Assembly: GCA_035294245.1 (NCBI GenBank)
Contig: DATGLG010000062.1
Span: 29,794-93,793, forward strand
Source of the DNA: DATGLG01 sp035294245
Lineage (GTDB): Bacteria; Pseudomonadota; Alphaproteobacteria; JACZXZ01
DNA: 64,000 nt
Direction of reading: 5' to 3'
The notes under the pieces are model-generated. The model was not told the DNA's origin, made no database searches, and saw nothing but the letters and a program-made list of their open reading frames with translations. The position numbers and the translations under genes were made by a program. Below, piece by piece: positions 1 to 9,996 of this stretch (position 1 is the stretch's first letter; every line of letters begins with the position of its first letter).

Positions 1-2450
1 TCGAGGGACCCAACGCTGCGGAGAGAAGCGAGCAGCTGATAAAGCTGCGTGCCGCCGATGTTGACGGCGCTTCCGCGCAAGCCGTGGACCAGCTCGCGAA
101 AATCACGCAGATTGCGGGCGCGCGCCGCGTCGCCGAGCTGCGCGACGATCGCCTCGCCGTCGGCGATGAAGTCTTCGATCAGGCTGTCGACGAAATCGCC
201 GCCCGAGCCGAGGCGCTCAAGATCGTCGAGCGTCCTGCGGTCGATCACCGGCTGGCCGTCGCCGCTGAAGCGCGGATGGGTCAGGACATTGGGACCGAAA
301 TTGACCGGCTCCTCCTGAGCCGCCGCGCCCGCCACGGGCATCCTCCGAACGAGGTCCTCGATCGTATCGAGGAGCCGCGCCGGCTCGATGGGCTTGGTGA
401 GGCAGGCATCCATGCCGGCCTCCTCGGCCTGCTGTCGCGCCTCGGGGGTGGCATCCGCGGTCAGTCCGATGATCGGCATCCGCGGTTGACCGAGACTGGC
501 ATAGCGGTAGAGCTTGGTGGCCTCGACCCCGCTCATCACCGGCATTTGAAAATCGGTGAGCAAGGCGTCGAAGGCCTCGCGATCGAGCGCCTCGAGCGCC
601 TCCTCGCCGTTGCCGACCATTTTCACCTGATGACCTGCCCTCTCGAGTATCTTGGCGGTCACCCGGCGATTGACCAGATTGTCCTCCGCGACCAGTAGCC
701 TAAGGCGGCGATGGGAGCGGACCCGCTGGGCGGCACCCGGCCGCTCCGCTGCGCGCGCTCGCGCGAGGGCGGCCCTCACGGCCCCAAAGAGGAGCGTCTC
801 GCCGCCATCCGCCGGAACGAGCGAGATGTAGTCCCGCTCGGCGGCGGCGTAGGAGGGCCGTCCCATCGTCGGATCGAAAATCAGAACGGCGCGAAGGGCA
901 GCTCGGGAAGCGTCGATCCGGCTGAGCTCCTCGGCGAAGCGCCGCGGATCGAGGTCGAGGCCCCGCCCATCGGCAATCACGATCGGCCAGCCATCGGGGC
1001 CGTGCGTGTTGACGAGAAGGGCGCGCATCGCGGCCCGCGTCGTGCGCACGCTGGTGGCGGGAAGACCCCATTCCGACAAGCGGCGGCACAGCGCGGCCGC
1101 CTCTTCCTCGTGCGCCGAGACGACGACGGCGCTGCACCCCGTTGCCGCGAGGATATGCGGCTCCTCTGCGCCGTCGAGATCGCAGGCAAGCTCGAACCAA
1201 AACATGCTCCCCTGGCCAGGCTCGCTGTCGACGCCGATGCGGCCGCCCATCGCCTCCACGAGATGCTTGCTGATGGTGAGTCCCAGCCCCGTTCCACCGA
1301 CATGCCGCGTCGCAGCGTCATCAGCCTGGGTAAAGCTCTCGAAGATGCGGTCGCGCGCCGCCGCCGCGATTCCGATCCCGGTGTCCCGCACCTCGAAACG
1401 CAGTTGCGCACGCCCCTCTTTGCCGCCCTCCATCGCCGCGACCCGAACCAGGATGCCGCCCGATGGCGTGAACTTCAGCGCGTTCGAGCAAAGGTTCAGC
1501 AGGATCTGCCGGAGGTATTGGGCGTCGGCGCGCAGGCGATAAGGCGTTGCGGCCGCGATATGGGTCGCGAACCAGAGGCCGCGCGCCCGTGCCTGAGGCT
1601 CCATGATCGTCGCGATTCCGGCGATCAGCTCGTGGAGGTCGAAGGCGACCGGATGGAGAGAGGTCTTGCCGGCCTCGATCTTGGCGAGATCGAGGATGTC
1701 GTCGATGAGCGACAGCAGTGACCGGCCCGAGGCGTGGATCGTCGCGACCATGTCGCGCTGCTCATGGTCGAGGCTGGCATCGCTGAGCAGGTCGCTCATG
1801 CCGATGATGGCGTTGAGCGGGGTTCGCAGTTCGTGGCTCATATTCGCGAGGAAGCGGCTCTTGGCCTGGTTGGCTTCCTCCGCCTGGGCCTTCGCTCTGG
1901 TGAGCTTGGTGAGGAGCGTCGAGGCATAGGCGGGGATGAGCACGAGCGCGGCAAGCAGCCCCGCCGACAGATAGGCCTGACCCCGCCAATAGGGGCTGAA
2001 TGCGATCACCAGCGCGAAGCCGGCGACGCTCAGCGCCGCCGAGCCGTAGAGATAGCGATGGCCGTAGCGGAAGCCGTTTCCGAGAATGAGCCAGAGATAG
2101 AAGGGATACCAGAAGGCGGTCGCCCCTCCGCCGGAGTAGAGGAAGACCGAAAGCGCCGTGATATCGAGGAGAGCGCCGCAGACGCGCCGCACAACCGAGG
2201 CCGCCGGCATGACGAGGATGTGCGCGACGATGAGCAGGGAGAGCGGGAAATAGAGCGAGGCTACGCCGATCGGATGCCCGGCTTGGGGCGTGCCGCCGCT
2301 CAAAAGGAGCGGCACGCCGCAATAGAGCACCGTGAGCAGCCCGATGCCAACGCGAATCAGCGCCTGCTCGTGCTCGCTGTCCGGGCGCCGCGACAACCTG
2401 CTGCGCAACCGGCGATAAACCCCGCACACCTGGCCGCTCAAATCACCCAT
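1..2450 (-). CDS. RpfC-like hybrid sensor histidine kinase (C-terminus cut by window edge)
   Basis: A membrane sensor kinase with an internal phosphorelay. The ATG at 2450 opens a frame that stays open to base 1 (816 codons seen). Residues about 25-180 hold several hydrophobic segments, a compact membrane sensor without a periplasmic domain. The H-box (NMSHELRTPLNAI) has phosphoacceptor His206 and is followed by an HATPase domain with DTGIGI and GGTGLGL motifs. A degenerate receiver-like stretch comes next, then a true receiver with Asp633 (LLTDFQMPVMSG), then an Hpt domain with His789 (VHGLRGSAVN). The order TM-HK-REC-Hpt is that of RpfC, the DSF sensor of Xanthomonas. It lies 156 bp downstream of another kinase gene on the same strand. 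The RpfC likeness is by architecture only; the ligand is unknown. Confidence 0.88.
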   Translation of the reverse strand, partial: MGDLSGQVCGVYRRLRSRLSRRPDSEHEQALIRVGIGLLTVLYCGVPLLLSGGTPQAGHPIGVASLYFPLSLLIVAHILVMPAASVVRRVCGALLDITALSVFLYSGGGATAFWYPFYLWLILGNGFRYGHRYLYGSAALSVAGFALVIAFSPYWRGQAYLSAGLLAALVLIPAYASTLLTKLTRAKAQAEEANQAKSRFLANMSHELRTPLNAIIGMSDLLSDASLDHEQRDMVATIHASGRSLLSLIDDILDLAKIEAGKTSLHPVAFDLHELIAGIATIMEPQARARGLWFATHIAAATPYRLRADAQYLRQILLNLCSNALKFTPSGGILVRVAAMEGGKEGRAQLRFEVRDTGIGIAAAARDRIFESFTQADDAATRHVGGTGLGLTISKHLVEAMGGRIGVDSEPGQGSMFWFELACDLDGAEEPHILAATGCSAVVVSAHEEEAAALCRRLSEWGLPATSVRTTRAAMRALLVNTHGPDGWPIVIADGRGLDLDPRRFAEELSRIDASRAALRAVLIFDPTMGRPSYAAAERDYISLVPADGGETLLFGAVRAALARARAAERPGAAQRVRSHRRLRLLVAEDNLVNRRVTAKILERAGHQVKMVGNGEEALEALDREAFDALLTDFQMPVMSGVEATKLYRYASLGQPRMPIIGLTADATPEARQQAEEAGMDACLTKPIEPARLLDTIEDLVRRMPVAGAAAQEEPVNFGPNVLTHPRFSGDGQPVIDRRTLDDLERLGSGGDFVDSLIEDFIADGEAIVAQLGDAARARNLRDFRELVHGLRGSAVNIGGTQLYQLLASLRSVGSL

Positions 2451-2606
2451 CGATGCCCCGATCCATCGTGGCGCGAGAGCGCCGCGCACGCAACCCGATG
2501 CTCCCTAAGCGACCATAACAAGCCGTAAAGATTCCCTGGCATTTGCGACAATTCTCGGCTTCCCGGCGGACGCGGCGCAAGGGGAACCCCGCTTCCATGC
2601 GACCTG

Positions 2607-4193
<1,587 letters not shown>

Positions 4194-4522
4194 GCGATCC
4201 TGTTTTGCATGAGCCTCGTCCGCAGCCCCGCTCGGTGCCGTTTGCCTGTGAATCGCGGTCTAGTTACGACGACTCATCAAATGCCGGCAGCTTCTCGGAC
4301 GCGAGTTAATTGGCGCACGGGGAATTATAGTATGCCCCCTCCCTCGTGCTTACAACATAAGCGCCTCGAAATAAGTATTGGCGGCGTTAAGCATTTATTA
4401 ACCGCTCCGCCGATGCCGCGGCCAAGGAGAGCCGCCGCGCCAACCGCCGGAGAATTTCTCGGCGGTTGCCGGCTCTCTGTTTCGCCTTTAGATTGCCCCA
4501 GCAGCCAACGGGCGGAGGCTTC
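4194..4522. other. Divergent intergenic region, no gene seen
   Basis: This stretch separates the minus-strand kinase pair from the plus-strand trpB2 gene and must hold both promoters. It contains an AT-richer patch around 4320-4410. I found no convincing riboswitch, terminator or small ORF, and cannot place promoter boxes with confidence. Confidence 0.4.
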
Positions 4523-5890
4523 ATGCGGGACACGGTCAAGTATCAGCTCGACGAGAGCGCCATCCCGACGACGTGGTACAACATCGTCGCCGACCTGCCG
4601 CGCAAACCGGAGCCGGTCCTGCATCCCGCCACTCTACAGCCGATTGGTCCGGCGGATCTCGAACCCCTCTTCCCGCTTTCCCTGATTCAGCAGGAGGTTT
4701 CGGCGGAACGTGCGATCGAGATTCCACGTCCCGTGCGCGATATCTACCGGCAGTGGCGTCCGACGCCGCTTTTTCGCGCAAAGCGGCTTGAGCGGGCGCT
4801 CGATACGCCTGCAAGGATTTATTACAAGTACGAAGGCGTGAGCCCGGCGGGAAGCCATAAGCCCAACACCGCCGTCGCCCAGGCGTTCTACAACAAGGAA
4901 GCCGGCGTGAAGCGCCTCACCACCGAGACCGGCGCTGGGCAATGGGGCTCATCCCTTGCCTTCGCCGGCGCGCTCTTCGGCCTCGAAGTCAAGGTGTTCA
5001 TGGTGAAGGTGAGCTTCCAGCAGAAGCCCTATCGCCGCGCGCTCATGGAATCCTGGGGAGCCGGATGCGTGGCGAGCCCGAGCAGCGAAACCGAGGCCGG
5101 CCGGCGCATCCTTGCCGAGCAGCCGGACTCGACGGGGAGTCTCGGCATCGCCATCAGCGAAGCCGTCGAGATCGCGGCCCAGCGCGCCGACACCAAATAC
5201 GCGCTCGGCAGCGTGCTCAACCACGTCCTGCTGCATCAGACGGTCATCGGCGACGAGGCCCTTCGTCAACTCGAGATGGCGGACGACTATCCGGACATCG
5301 TCATCGGCTGCACGGGTGGGGGCAGCAATTTCGCGGGCATCGCCTTTCCCTTCCTGGGCGCCCAGCTTCGCGGCGGACGGAAAGTGCGGGCGATCGCGGT
5401 CGAGCCGGCCGCCTGCCCGACCCTCACTCGCGGGAAATATGCCTATGATTACGGCGATACGGGGCATCTCACGCCGCTCGTCAAGATGCACACCTTGGGC
5501 TCGGGATTCGTGCCACCGGGATTCCACGCCGGTGGACTGCGCTATCACGGCATGGCGCCTTTGGTGAGCCTCGTCCAGGAGCTTGGGCTCATCGAATCCC
5601 GCGCCTATCACCAGAAGGCCTGTTTCGAGGCAGGCCTCACTTTCGCACGGACGGAAGGCGTCTTACCCGCACCGGAAGCGAATCACGCGGTCAAGGCCGC
5701 CATCGACGAGGCCCTGCGCTGTAAGGAGGACGGTGCAAGCCGCACGATCCTCTTCAATCTCAGCGGTCACGGCCATTTCGACATGCAGGCCTATATGGAC
5801 TATTTCGCCGGCAAGCTCGAGGACCGCGACTACGATGCCGCGGCGCTCACGAAGGCTCTGGCCGCCCTGCCGCAAGTCGCCGCCGAGTAG
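4523..5890 (+). CDS. trpB2: TrpB2-type tryptophan synthase beta chain
   Basis: A PLP enzyme that joins indole and serine to make tryptophan. The 455-residue length and the long N-terminal extension before the catalytic core fit the TrpB2 subfamily rather than TrpB1 (about 400 residues, paired with TrpA). PLP is bound by Lys113 in GSHKPNTA; the ETGAGQWG loop carries the catalytic Glu, and a glycine-rich phosphate loop (GCTGGGSNFAG) follows. The ATG at 4523 is chosen because GGCGGAGG lies just upstream; an upstream in-frame ATG at 4466 lacks such a site. No trpA is adjacent, as is usual for TrpB2, which may act in indole salvage. It is convergent with ubiD. Confidence 0.93.
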   Translation: MRDTVKYQLDESAIPTTWYNIVADLPRKPEPVLHPATLQPIGPADLEPLFPLSLIQQEVSAERAIEIPRPVRDIYRQWRPTPLFRAKRLERALDTPARIYYKYEGVSPAGSHKPNTAVAQAFYNKEAGVKRLTTETGAGQWGSSLAFAGALFGLEVKVFMVKVSFQQKPYRRALMESWGAGCVASPSSETEAGRRILAEQPDSTGSLGIAISEAVEIAAQRADTKYALGSVLNHVLLHQTVIGDEALRQLEMADDYPDIVIGCTGGGSNFAGIAFPFLGAQLRGGRKVRAIAVEPAACPTLTRGKYAYDYGDTGHLTPLVKMHTLGSGFVPPGFHAGGLRYHGMAPLVSLVQELGLIESRAYHQKACFEAGLTFARTEGVLPAPEANHAVKAAIDEALRCKEDGASRTILFNLSGHGHFDMQAYMDYFAGKLEDRDYDAAALTKALAALPQVAAE

Positions 5891-5907
5891 ACGCCCGGCG
5901 CAACCGA

Positions 5908-7425
5908 TTACATGGCACTGCCGCCCGAGGCGAGGCCGCCGACGCCGCCGCGCTTGCGCGCCGCGAATTTCTCCCGAGGCTTGCCCTTCGCTGATTTCGC
6001 CGGCGGTCGTGTGCGCGCGTCGTCGCGGCTCTCGCCGGCGGTTGCGGCCTTTTTGATCTCGGGAATGACGAGATCGAGCCCGTCGAGGGACATCGTCTTA
6101 TACGACGCGCGGTCGTATTCGGCAGTGTGCGGGTAGGGCCGGCAGCAATCGAAACCGACTTTCGTCCCGATATAGTCCGGAAAACTGGGATTGAGGCCGT
6201 GACCGAACACGTTCTCGATGCGGATGATGCCGCGCGCCGGGTCGAGCCGCGTCGTCATCGCCCATTCGACATCGCTCGGGTTGCGGATGTCGACGTCGTC
6301 GTCGACGACGGTCACCATCTTGAGCGGCGGGAAGGCGGCGAAGGCCGCCATGATCGCTTGCTTCGACCAGCCGGTCCGCTTCTGCGCGATCTGCACGACG
6401 GCGTGGTAGAAGCCGCAGCCGCCATGGGTGAAATAGACGTCCCTGACGCCAGGCACCTGCCGCTGCAGCAGCGCCAGCACATTGGCCTCGCCGAGGAGCC
6501 CCACCGAATTCCACACCTCAACGCCGGAGAGGATCGTGTGGAACACGGGCCGCTCGCGGTGGTGGATCGCGCGAACATGCACCACGGGTCGCGGCGCCCG
6601 CTTCGCGTAATATCCCGTGACCTCGGCGAACGGCCCCTCGTCCGCGTTCTCGCCGGGAACCATCTCGCATTCGAGCGCGTACATCGCGTTCGCTACGACA
6701 TGGACGGGCAGCACCTTGCCCTGCACGAGCTCGAGCGGCGCGCCGTGGAACTCGCTGGCGATCCCCAGCTCGTCCGTATCGGCCGGCGCCGCCTCGGCGG
6801 GTGTCGCGGCGGCGAAGTGAAGGCCGGGCCCGACGCCGATATTGAGCGAGAACGGCAAGGATTCGCCGCGCGCCGCCGCCTTGGCGAGATAGAGCTCGAG
6901 ATGCCGACCCGCATCGATATTGACGTGCAGCGTCTTCTTGTCCTGGACCATGAAGCGCTGGATGGACGCGTTGCGAACGCCATTCTCGGGATCGATGGCG
7001 ATGACCACCCCGGCGTCGAAATAGGGACCGCCATCCTTGAGGGCGTGGATTGGGATCGGCATCCTCGCGAGATCGACGCCTTTCTCGCTGACCTCGAAGA
7101 CGGAGCCGCTCCCGACCATGACCGGCGGCACCGGGCGCTGCTGCCATGCCTTGATGCAGCCGGCGACGAATTGGGGAAGCGCCGCCTCTTCGCACTGCAG
7201 CAAGTCGCCGAGCAAGGCGCGCGACCAATAGAGGCCGGTGAATACCGGTGCGTCGTGACCCTTGACGCGCTCGAACAGAACCGCGCGCGGGCCGCCTTCG
7301 AGCCTCGCTGCGATGCCCGCAAGGTCGTGCTTGGGGTCCACCTCGGAGCGCACATGCACAAGGCGCCCCATCGCATCGAGCGCCTCGATAATCGTCGCGA
7401 GATCGCTGATCTGATTGCCCGCCAT
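5908..7425 (-). CDS. ubiD: UbiD-family prFMN-dependent decarboxylase
   Basis: A 505-residue member of the UbiD family, enzymes that reversibly decarboxylate aromatic or unsaturated acids with prenylated FMN. The central block (LECEMVPGENADEGPFAEVTG) contains the conserved acidic residues of the active site. The start is ATG 7425, preceded by GGGAAGGGAAAG; an in-frame upstream extension has no such site. The last 45 residues are a basic, low-complexity tail. ubiX, which makes the cofactor, lies 71 bp upstream on the same strand. The substrate could be the ubiquinone precursor 4-hydroxy-3-polyprenylbenzoate or another acid; the sequence does not decide. Confidence 0.92.
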   Translation of the reverse strand: MAGNQISDLATIIEALDAMGRLVHVRSEVDPKHDLAGIAARLEGGPRAVLFERVKGHDAPVFTGLYWSRALLGDLLQCEEAALPQFVAGCIKAWQQRPVPPVMVGSGSVFEVSEKGVDLARMPIPIHALKDGGPYFDAGVVIAIDPENGVRNASIQRFMVQDKKTLHVNIDAGRHLELYLAKAAARGESLPFSLNIGVGPGLHFAAATPAEAAPADTDELGIASEFHGAPLELVQGKVLPVHVVANAMYALECEMVPGENADEGPFAEVTGYYAKRAPRPVVHVRAIHHRERPVFHTILSGVEVWNSVGLLGEANVLALLQRQVPGVRDVYFTHGGCGFYHAVVQIAQKRTGWSKQAIMAAFAAFPPLKMVTVVDDDVDIRNPSDVEWAMTTRLDPARGIIRIENVFGHGLNPSFPDYIGTKVGFDCCRPYPHTAEYDRASYKTMSLDGLDLVIPEIKKAATAGESRDDARTRPPAKSAKGKPREKFAARKRGGVGGLASGGSAM

Positions 7426-7496
7426 CCGCTTTCCCTTCCCCGTTCGAGCCCCGCCGCGCAGCGGGACCGCCTGCCGGCGACGCAGCAATGGGCCGC

Positions 7497-8114
7497 CTAG
7501 CGACGCCCTCGTCTCGCCGCTCGCCGATGCTTCACGCCGTCGGGGCTCTTCTCGCCCCAGCGCTTGACGACCCCCAAGTCGATGTCGAAGAGATCGAGGG
7601 CGCGGCCGACCGACTGGTTGATTATATCGTCGACCGTCTCGGGCCCAATGTAAAAGGCGGGAATGGGTGGGGCCACGACGGCACCCATTTCCGATACCGC
7701 CGCCATGGTGCGCAGATGTCCGGTGTGCAACGGGGTCTCGCGCAGCATCAGCACCAGCCGCCGCCGCTCCTTGAGCACCACGTCGGCGGCGCGCGTCAGC
7801 AACGTCGAGGTGACCCCGCTCGCGATCTCGGAGAGGGAGCGGATGGAGCAGGGGGCGACGAGCATCCCCAGGGTCTTGAAGGAGCCGCTCGAAATCGCGG
7901 CGCCGATATCGTGGATGGGATGCACCACATCGGCGAGGGCCTGGACCTCCGCCACTTTGAGGTTCGTCTCATAGGCGAGGGTCACCTCCGCCGAGCGGGT
8001 CATGACGAGATGGGTCTCCACCCCGCTGCCCTTGAGAAGCTCGAGCGCGCGCACGCCATAGATGACTCCCGAAGCGCCGCTGATGCCGATGATGAGCCGC
8101 CGAGGTGCCGCCAC
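7497..8114 (-). CDS. ubiX: UbiX flavin prenyltransferase
   Basis: A 205-residue UbiX/Pad1-like enzyme that attaches a dimethylallyl unit to FMN, giving the prFMN cofactor of UbiD. The N-terminal GISGASGVIYGVRALELL is the flavin-binding motif, and the APCSIRSLSEIASG and ERRRLVLMLRETP segments are family signatures. No ATG is available; GTG at 8114 is chosen because GAGGGGGA sits six bases before it, although GTG 8120 is also in frame. The frame stays open far upstream (to 8903), but that part overlaps the acyl-CoA dehydrogenase gene and is not coding. It lies between that gene and ubiD, and is probably cotranscribed with both. Confidence 0.93.
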   Translation of the reverse strand: MAAPRRLIIGISGASGVIYGVRALELLKGSGVETHLVMTRSAEVTLAYETNLKVAEVQALADVVHPIHDIGAAISSGSFKTLGMLVAPCSIRSLSEIASGVTSTLLTRAADVVLKERRRLVLMLRETPLHTGHLRTMAAVSEMGAVVAPPIPAFYIGPETVDDIINQSVGRALDLFDIDLGVVKRWGEKSPDGVKHRRAARRGRR

Positions 8115-8200
8115 GCCCACTCCCCCTCTTTCGCGCCGTCCCGCCCGCGCCGCGCGCCACGATAAAGGCCGATCGGAGGCTAGGCAATGGCCGGCGCCGA

Positions 8201-9994
8201 TCAGAACGCCGCTTCGGCGAGCTCCATCACGGGCTTCTTCCCAGCCATCAGGGTCGCGAAGAGGGTGCCGCTTTGAGGCAGGAGGCGCGCCATGAAGAAG
8301 CGCGCCGTGGCAAGCTTCGCGACATAGAACGCCTCGTCGTCCCCGGCCCCCGCGGCGAGCCGGGCCAGGGCCGTCTTCGCCATCAGCGCCCACATATAGC
8401 CGAGCGCCGTCAGCCCGAAGAGCTTGAGATAGTCGCTCGCGGCCGCCCCCGCCTCCTCCGGATCGCGCAACCCCTGCTCGGCGACCCAGGCGGTCGCCTG
8501 CTGCAGGCGACCCAGGGCCTTGGCGAGAGGCAGCACGAACTCGGCCAGCTTCGGGTCCGACTGGTGCGCCTCGATGAAGGCGAGGACGGGATGGAAGAAG
8601 CGGCGCAGGGAGCGGCCCATATGGGACGGCAGCTTGCGCCCGACAAGGTCGAGCGCCTGGATGCCGTTGGCGCCCTCGTAGATCTGGGTGATGCGCGCAT
8701 CGCGCACAAGCTGCTCGACGCCGTTCTCCCGGATATAGCCGTGCCCCCCATAGGTCTGGACCGCGAGATTGGCCGCCTCGAAGCCGAGATCGGTGAAGCA
8801 GGCCTTGATGACCGGCGTCATCAAGGCAACGAGATCGGCGGCGGCTTCGCGCTCCTCGGGGTCGGGGTGCTTCGCCTCCTTGTCGATCTCGATGCCGATC
8901 CAATAGGCGAGCGCCCGCGCCGCCTCGACCTGCGCGCGCATGGTGAGGAGCATGCGGCGCACGTCGGGATGCACGATGATGGGATCGGCCGGCTTGTCCG
9001 CCTGTCTGGCGCCGGAAAGGGCGCGGCCTTGCAGGCGGTCCCTCGCGTAGGCGACGGCGCTTTGATAAGCGGTTTCGGCGATCCCCAGGCCCTGAATGCC
9101 GACGCCGAGGCGCGCCGCGTTCATCATCACGAACATGCAGCGCATGCCCTTGTTGGGCTCGCCCACCAGCCAGCCGGTGGCCTCGTCGAAGTTCATGACG
9201 CAGGTGGCCGAAGCCTTGATGCCCATCTTGTGCTCGATCGAGCCGCAGCGGACGCCGTTGCGCGCACCAGGCGCGCCATTGGCGTCAGGCAGGAATTTCG
9301 GTACGAGAAAGAGGCTGATGCCTTTTGTTCCCGCCGGCGCGCCGGGAAGCCGCGCAAGCACGAGATGGAGGATGTTCTCGGTAAGATCGTGCTCGCCGGC
9401 GGAGATGAAGATCTTGGTGCCGGTGATCTTGTAGGCGCCGTCGGCCGCGGGCTCCGCACGGGTGCGGATCAGCCCGAGATCGGTGCCGCATTGGGGCTCA
9501 GTGAGGCACATCGTGCCAGACCATGCGCCCGAGGCGAGCTTGGGCAGATAAAGCGATTTGAGGGCCGGCGAGGCGTTCGCCTCGATGGCGTTGTAGGCGC
9601 CGATGCTGAGCCCCGGATACATGCCGAAGGAAAGATTGGCGGAGGAGATCATCTCCTCGGCCGCGAGGTTGATCACCTTCGGCAGCCCCTGCCCGCCATA
9701 TTCGGGCGCGCAGGAAAGCGCCGTCCAGCCGCCCTCGACGAAGAGCTTGTAGGCCTCCTTGAAGCCCTTGGGCGTGCGCACCACGCCGTTCTCATAGGCG
9801 CAGCCTTCCTCATCGCCGCTGCGGTTCAAGGGGAAGAGCTCGTTCTCGCAGAGCTTGGCACCTTCCTCCAAGATCGCATCGATGACATCGGGTGTTGCGT
9901 CCTCATAGCCGGGCAGCTTTGCGAGCTGCGCGACGTCGAAGAGCTCGTTGAGCACGAAACGGATCTCGCGCAAGGGTGCCTTGTAGATGGCCAT
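8201..9994 (-). CDS. Acyl-CoA dehydrogenase (DmdC/FadE5-like)
   Basis: A 597-residue flavin acyl-CoA dehydrogenase, catalysing the first beta-oxidation step. It has the long form of the family, with an N-terminal cap, the FAD-binding region (MCLTEPQCGTDLG; TGTKIFISAGEHD) and a C-terminal extension of about 120 residues. The probable catalytic base is Glu440 in IYEGANGIQALDL. This form covers DmdC (3-methylmercaptopropionyl-CoA) and several medium/long-chain enzymes; the beta-oxidation neighbours favour a fatty acyl-CoA substrate. The start lies two bases after the stop of the bifunctional gene, so coupled translation is likely. Confidence 0.92.
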   Translation of the reverse strand: MAIYKAPLREIRFVLNELFDVAQLAKLPGYEDATPDVIDAILEEGAKLCENELFPLNRSGDEEGCAYENGVVRTPKGFKEAYKLFVEGGWTALSCAPEYGGQGLPKVINLAAEEMISSANLSFGMYPGLSIGAYNAIEANASPALKSLYLPKLASGAWSGTMCLTEPQCGTDLGLIRTRAEPAADGAYKITGTKIFISAGEHDLTENILHLVLARLPGAPAGTKGISLFLVPKFLPDANGAPGARNGVRCGSIEHKMGIKASATCVMNFDEATGWLVGEPNKGMRCMFVMMNAARLGVGIQGLGIAETAYQSAVAYARDRLQGRALSGARQADKPADPIIVHPDVRRMLLTMRAQVEAARALAYWIGIEIDKEAKHPDPEEREAAADLVALMTPVIKACFTDLGFEAANLAVQTYGGHGYIRENGVEQLVRDARITQIYEGANGIQALDLVGRKLPSHMGRSLRRFFHPVLAFIEAHQSDPKLAEFVLPLAKALGRLQQATAWVAEQGLRDPEEAGAAASDYLKLFGLTALGYMWALMAKTALARLAAGAGDDEAFYVAKLATARFFMARLLPQSGTLFATLMAGKKPVMELAEAAF

Positions 9995-9996
9995 GG

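Noticed and set aside
8115..8903. N-terminal extension of ubiX
   Set aside because: The extra 263 codons overlap the acyl-CoA dehydrogenase gene in another frame and have no family similarity; a GTG with a ribosome site exists at 8114.
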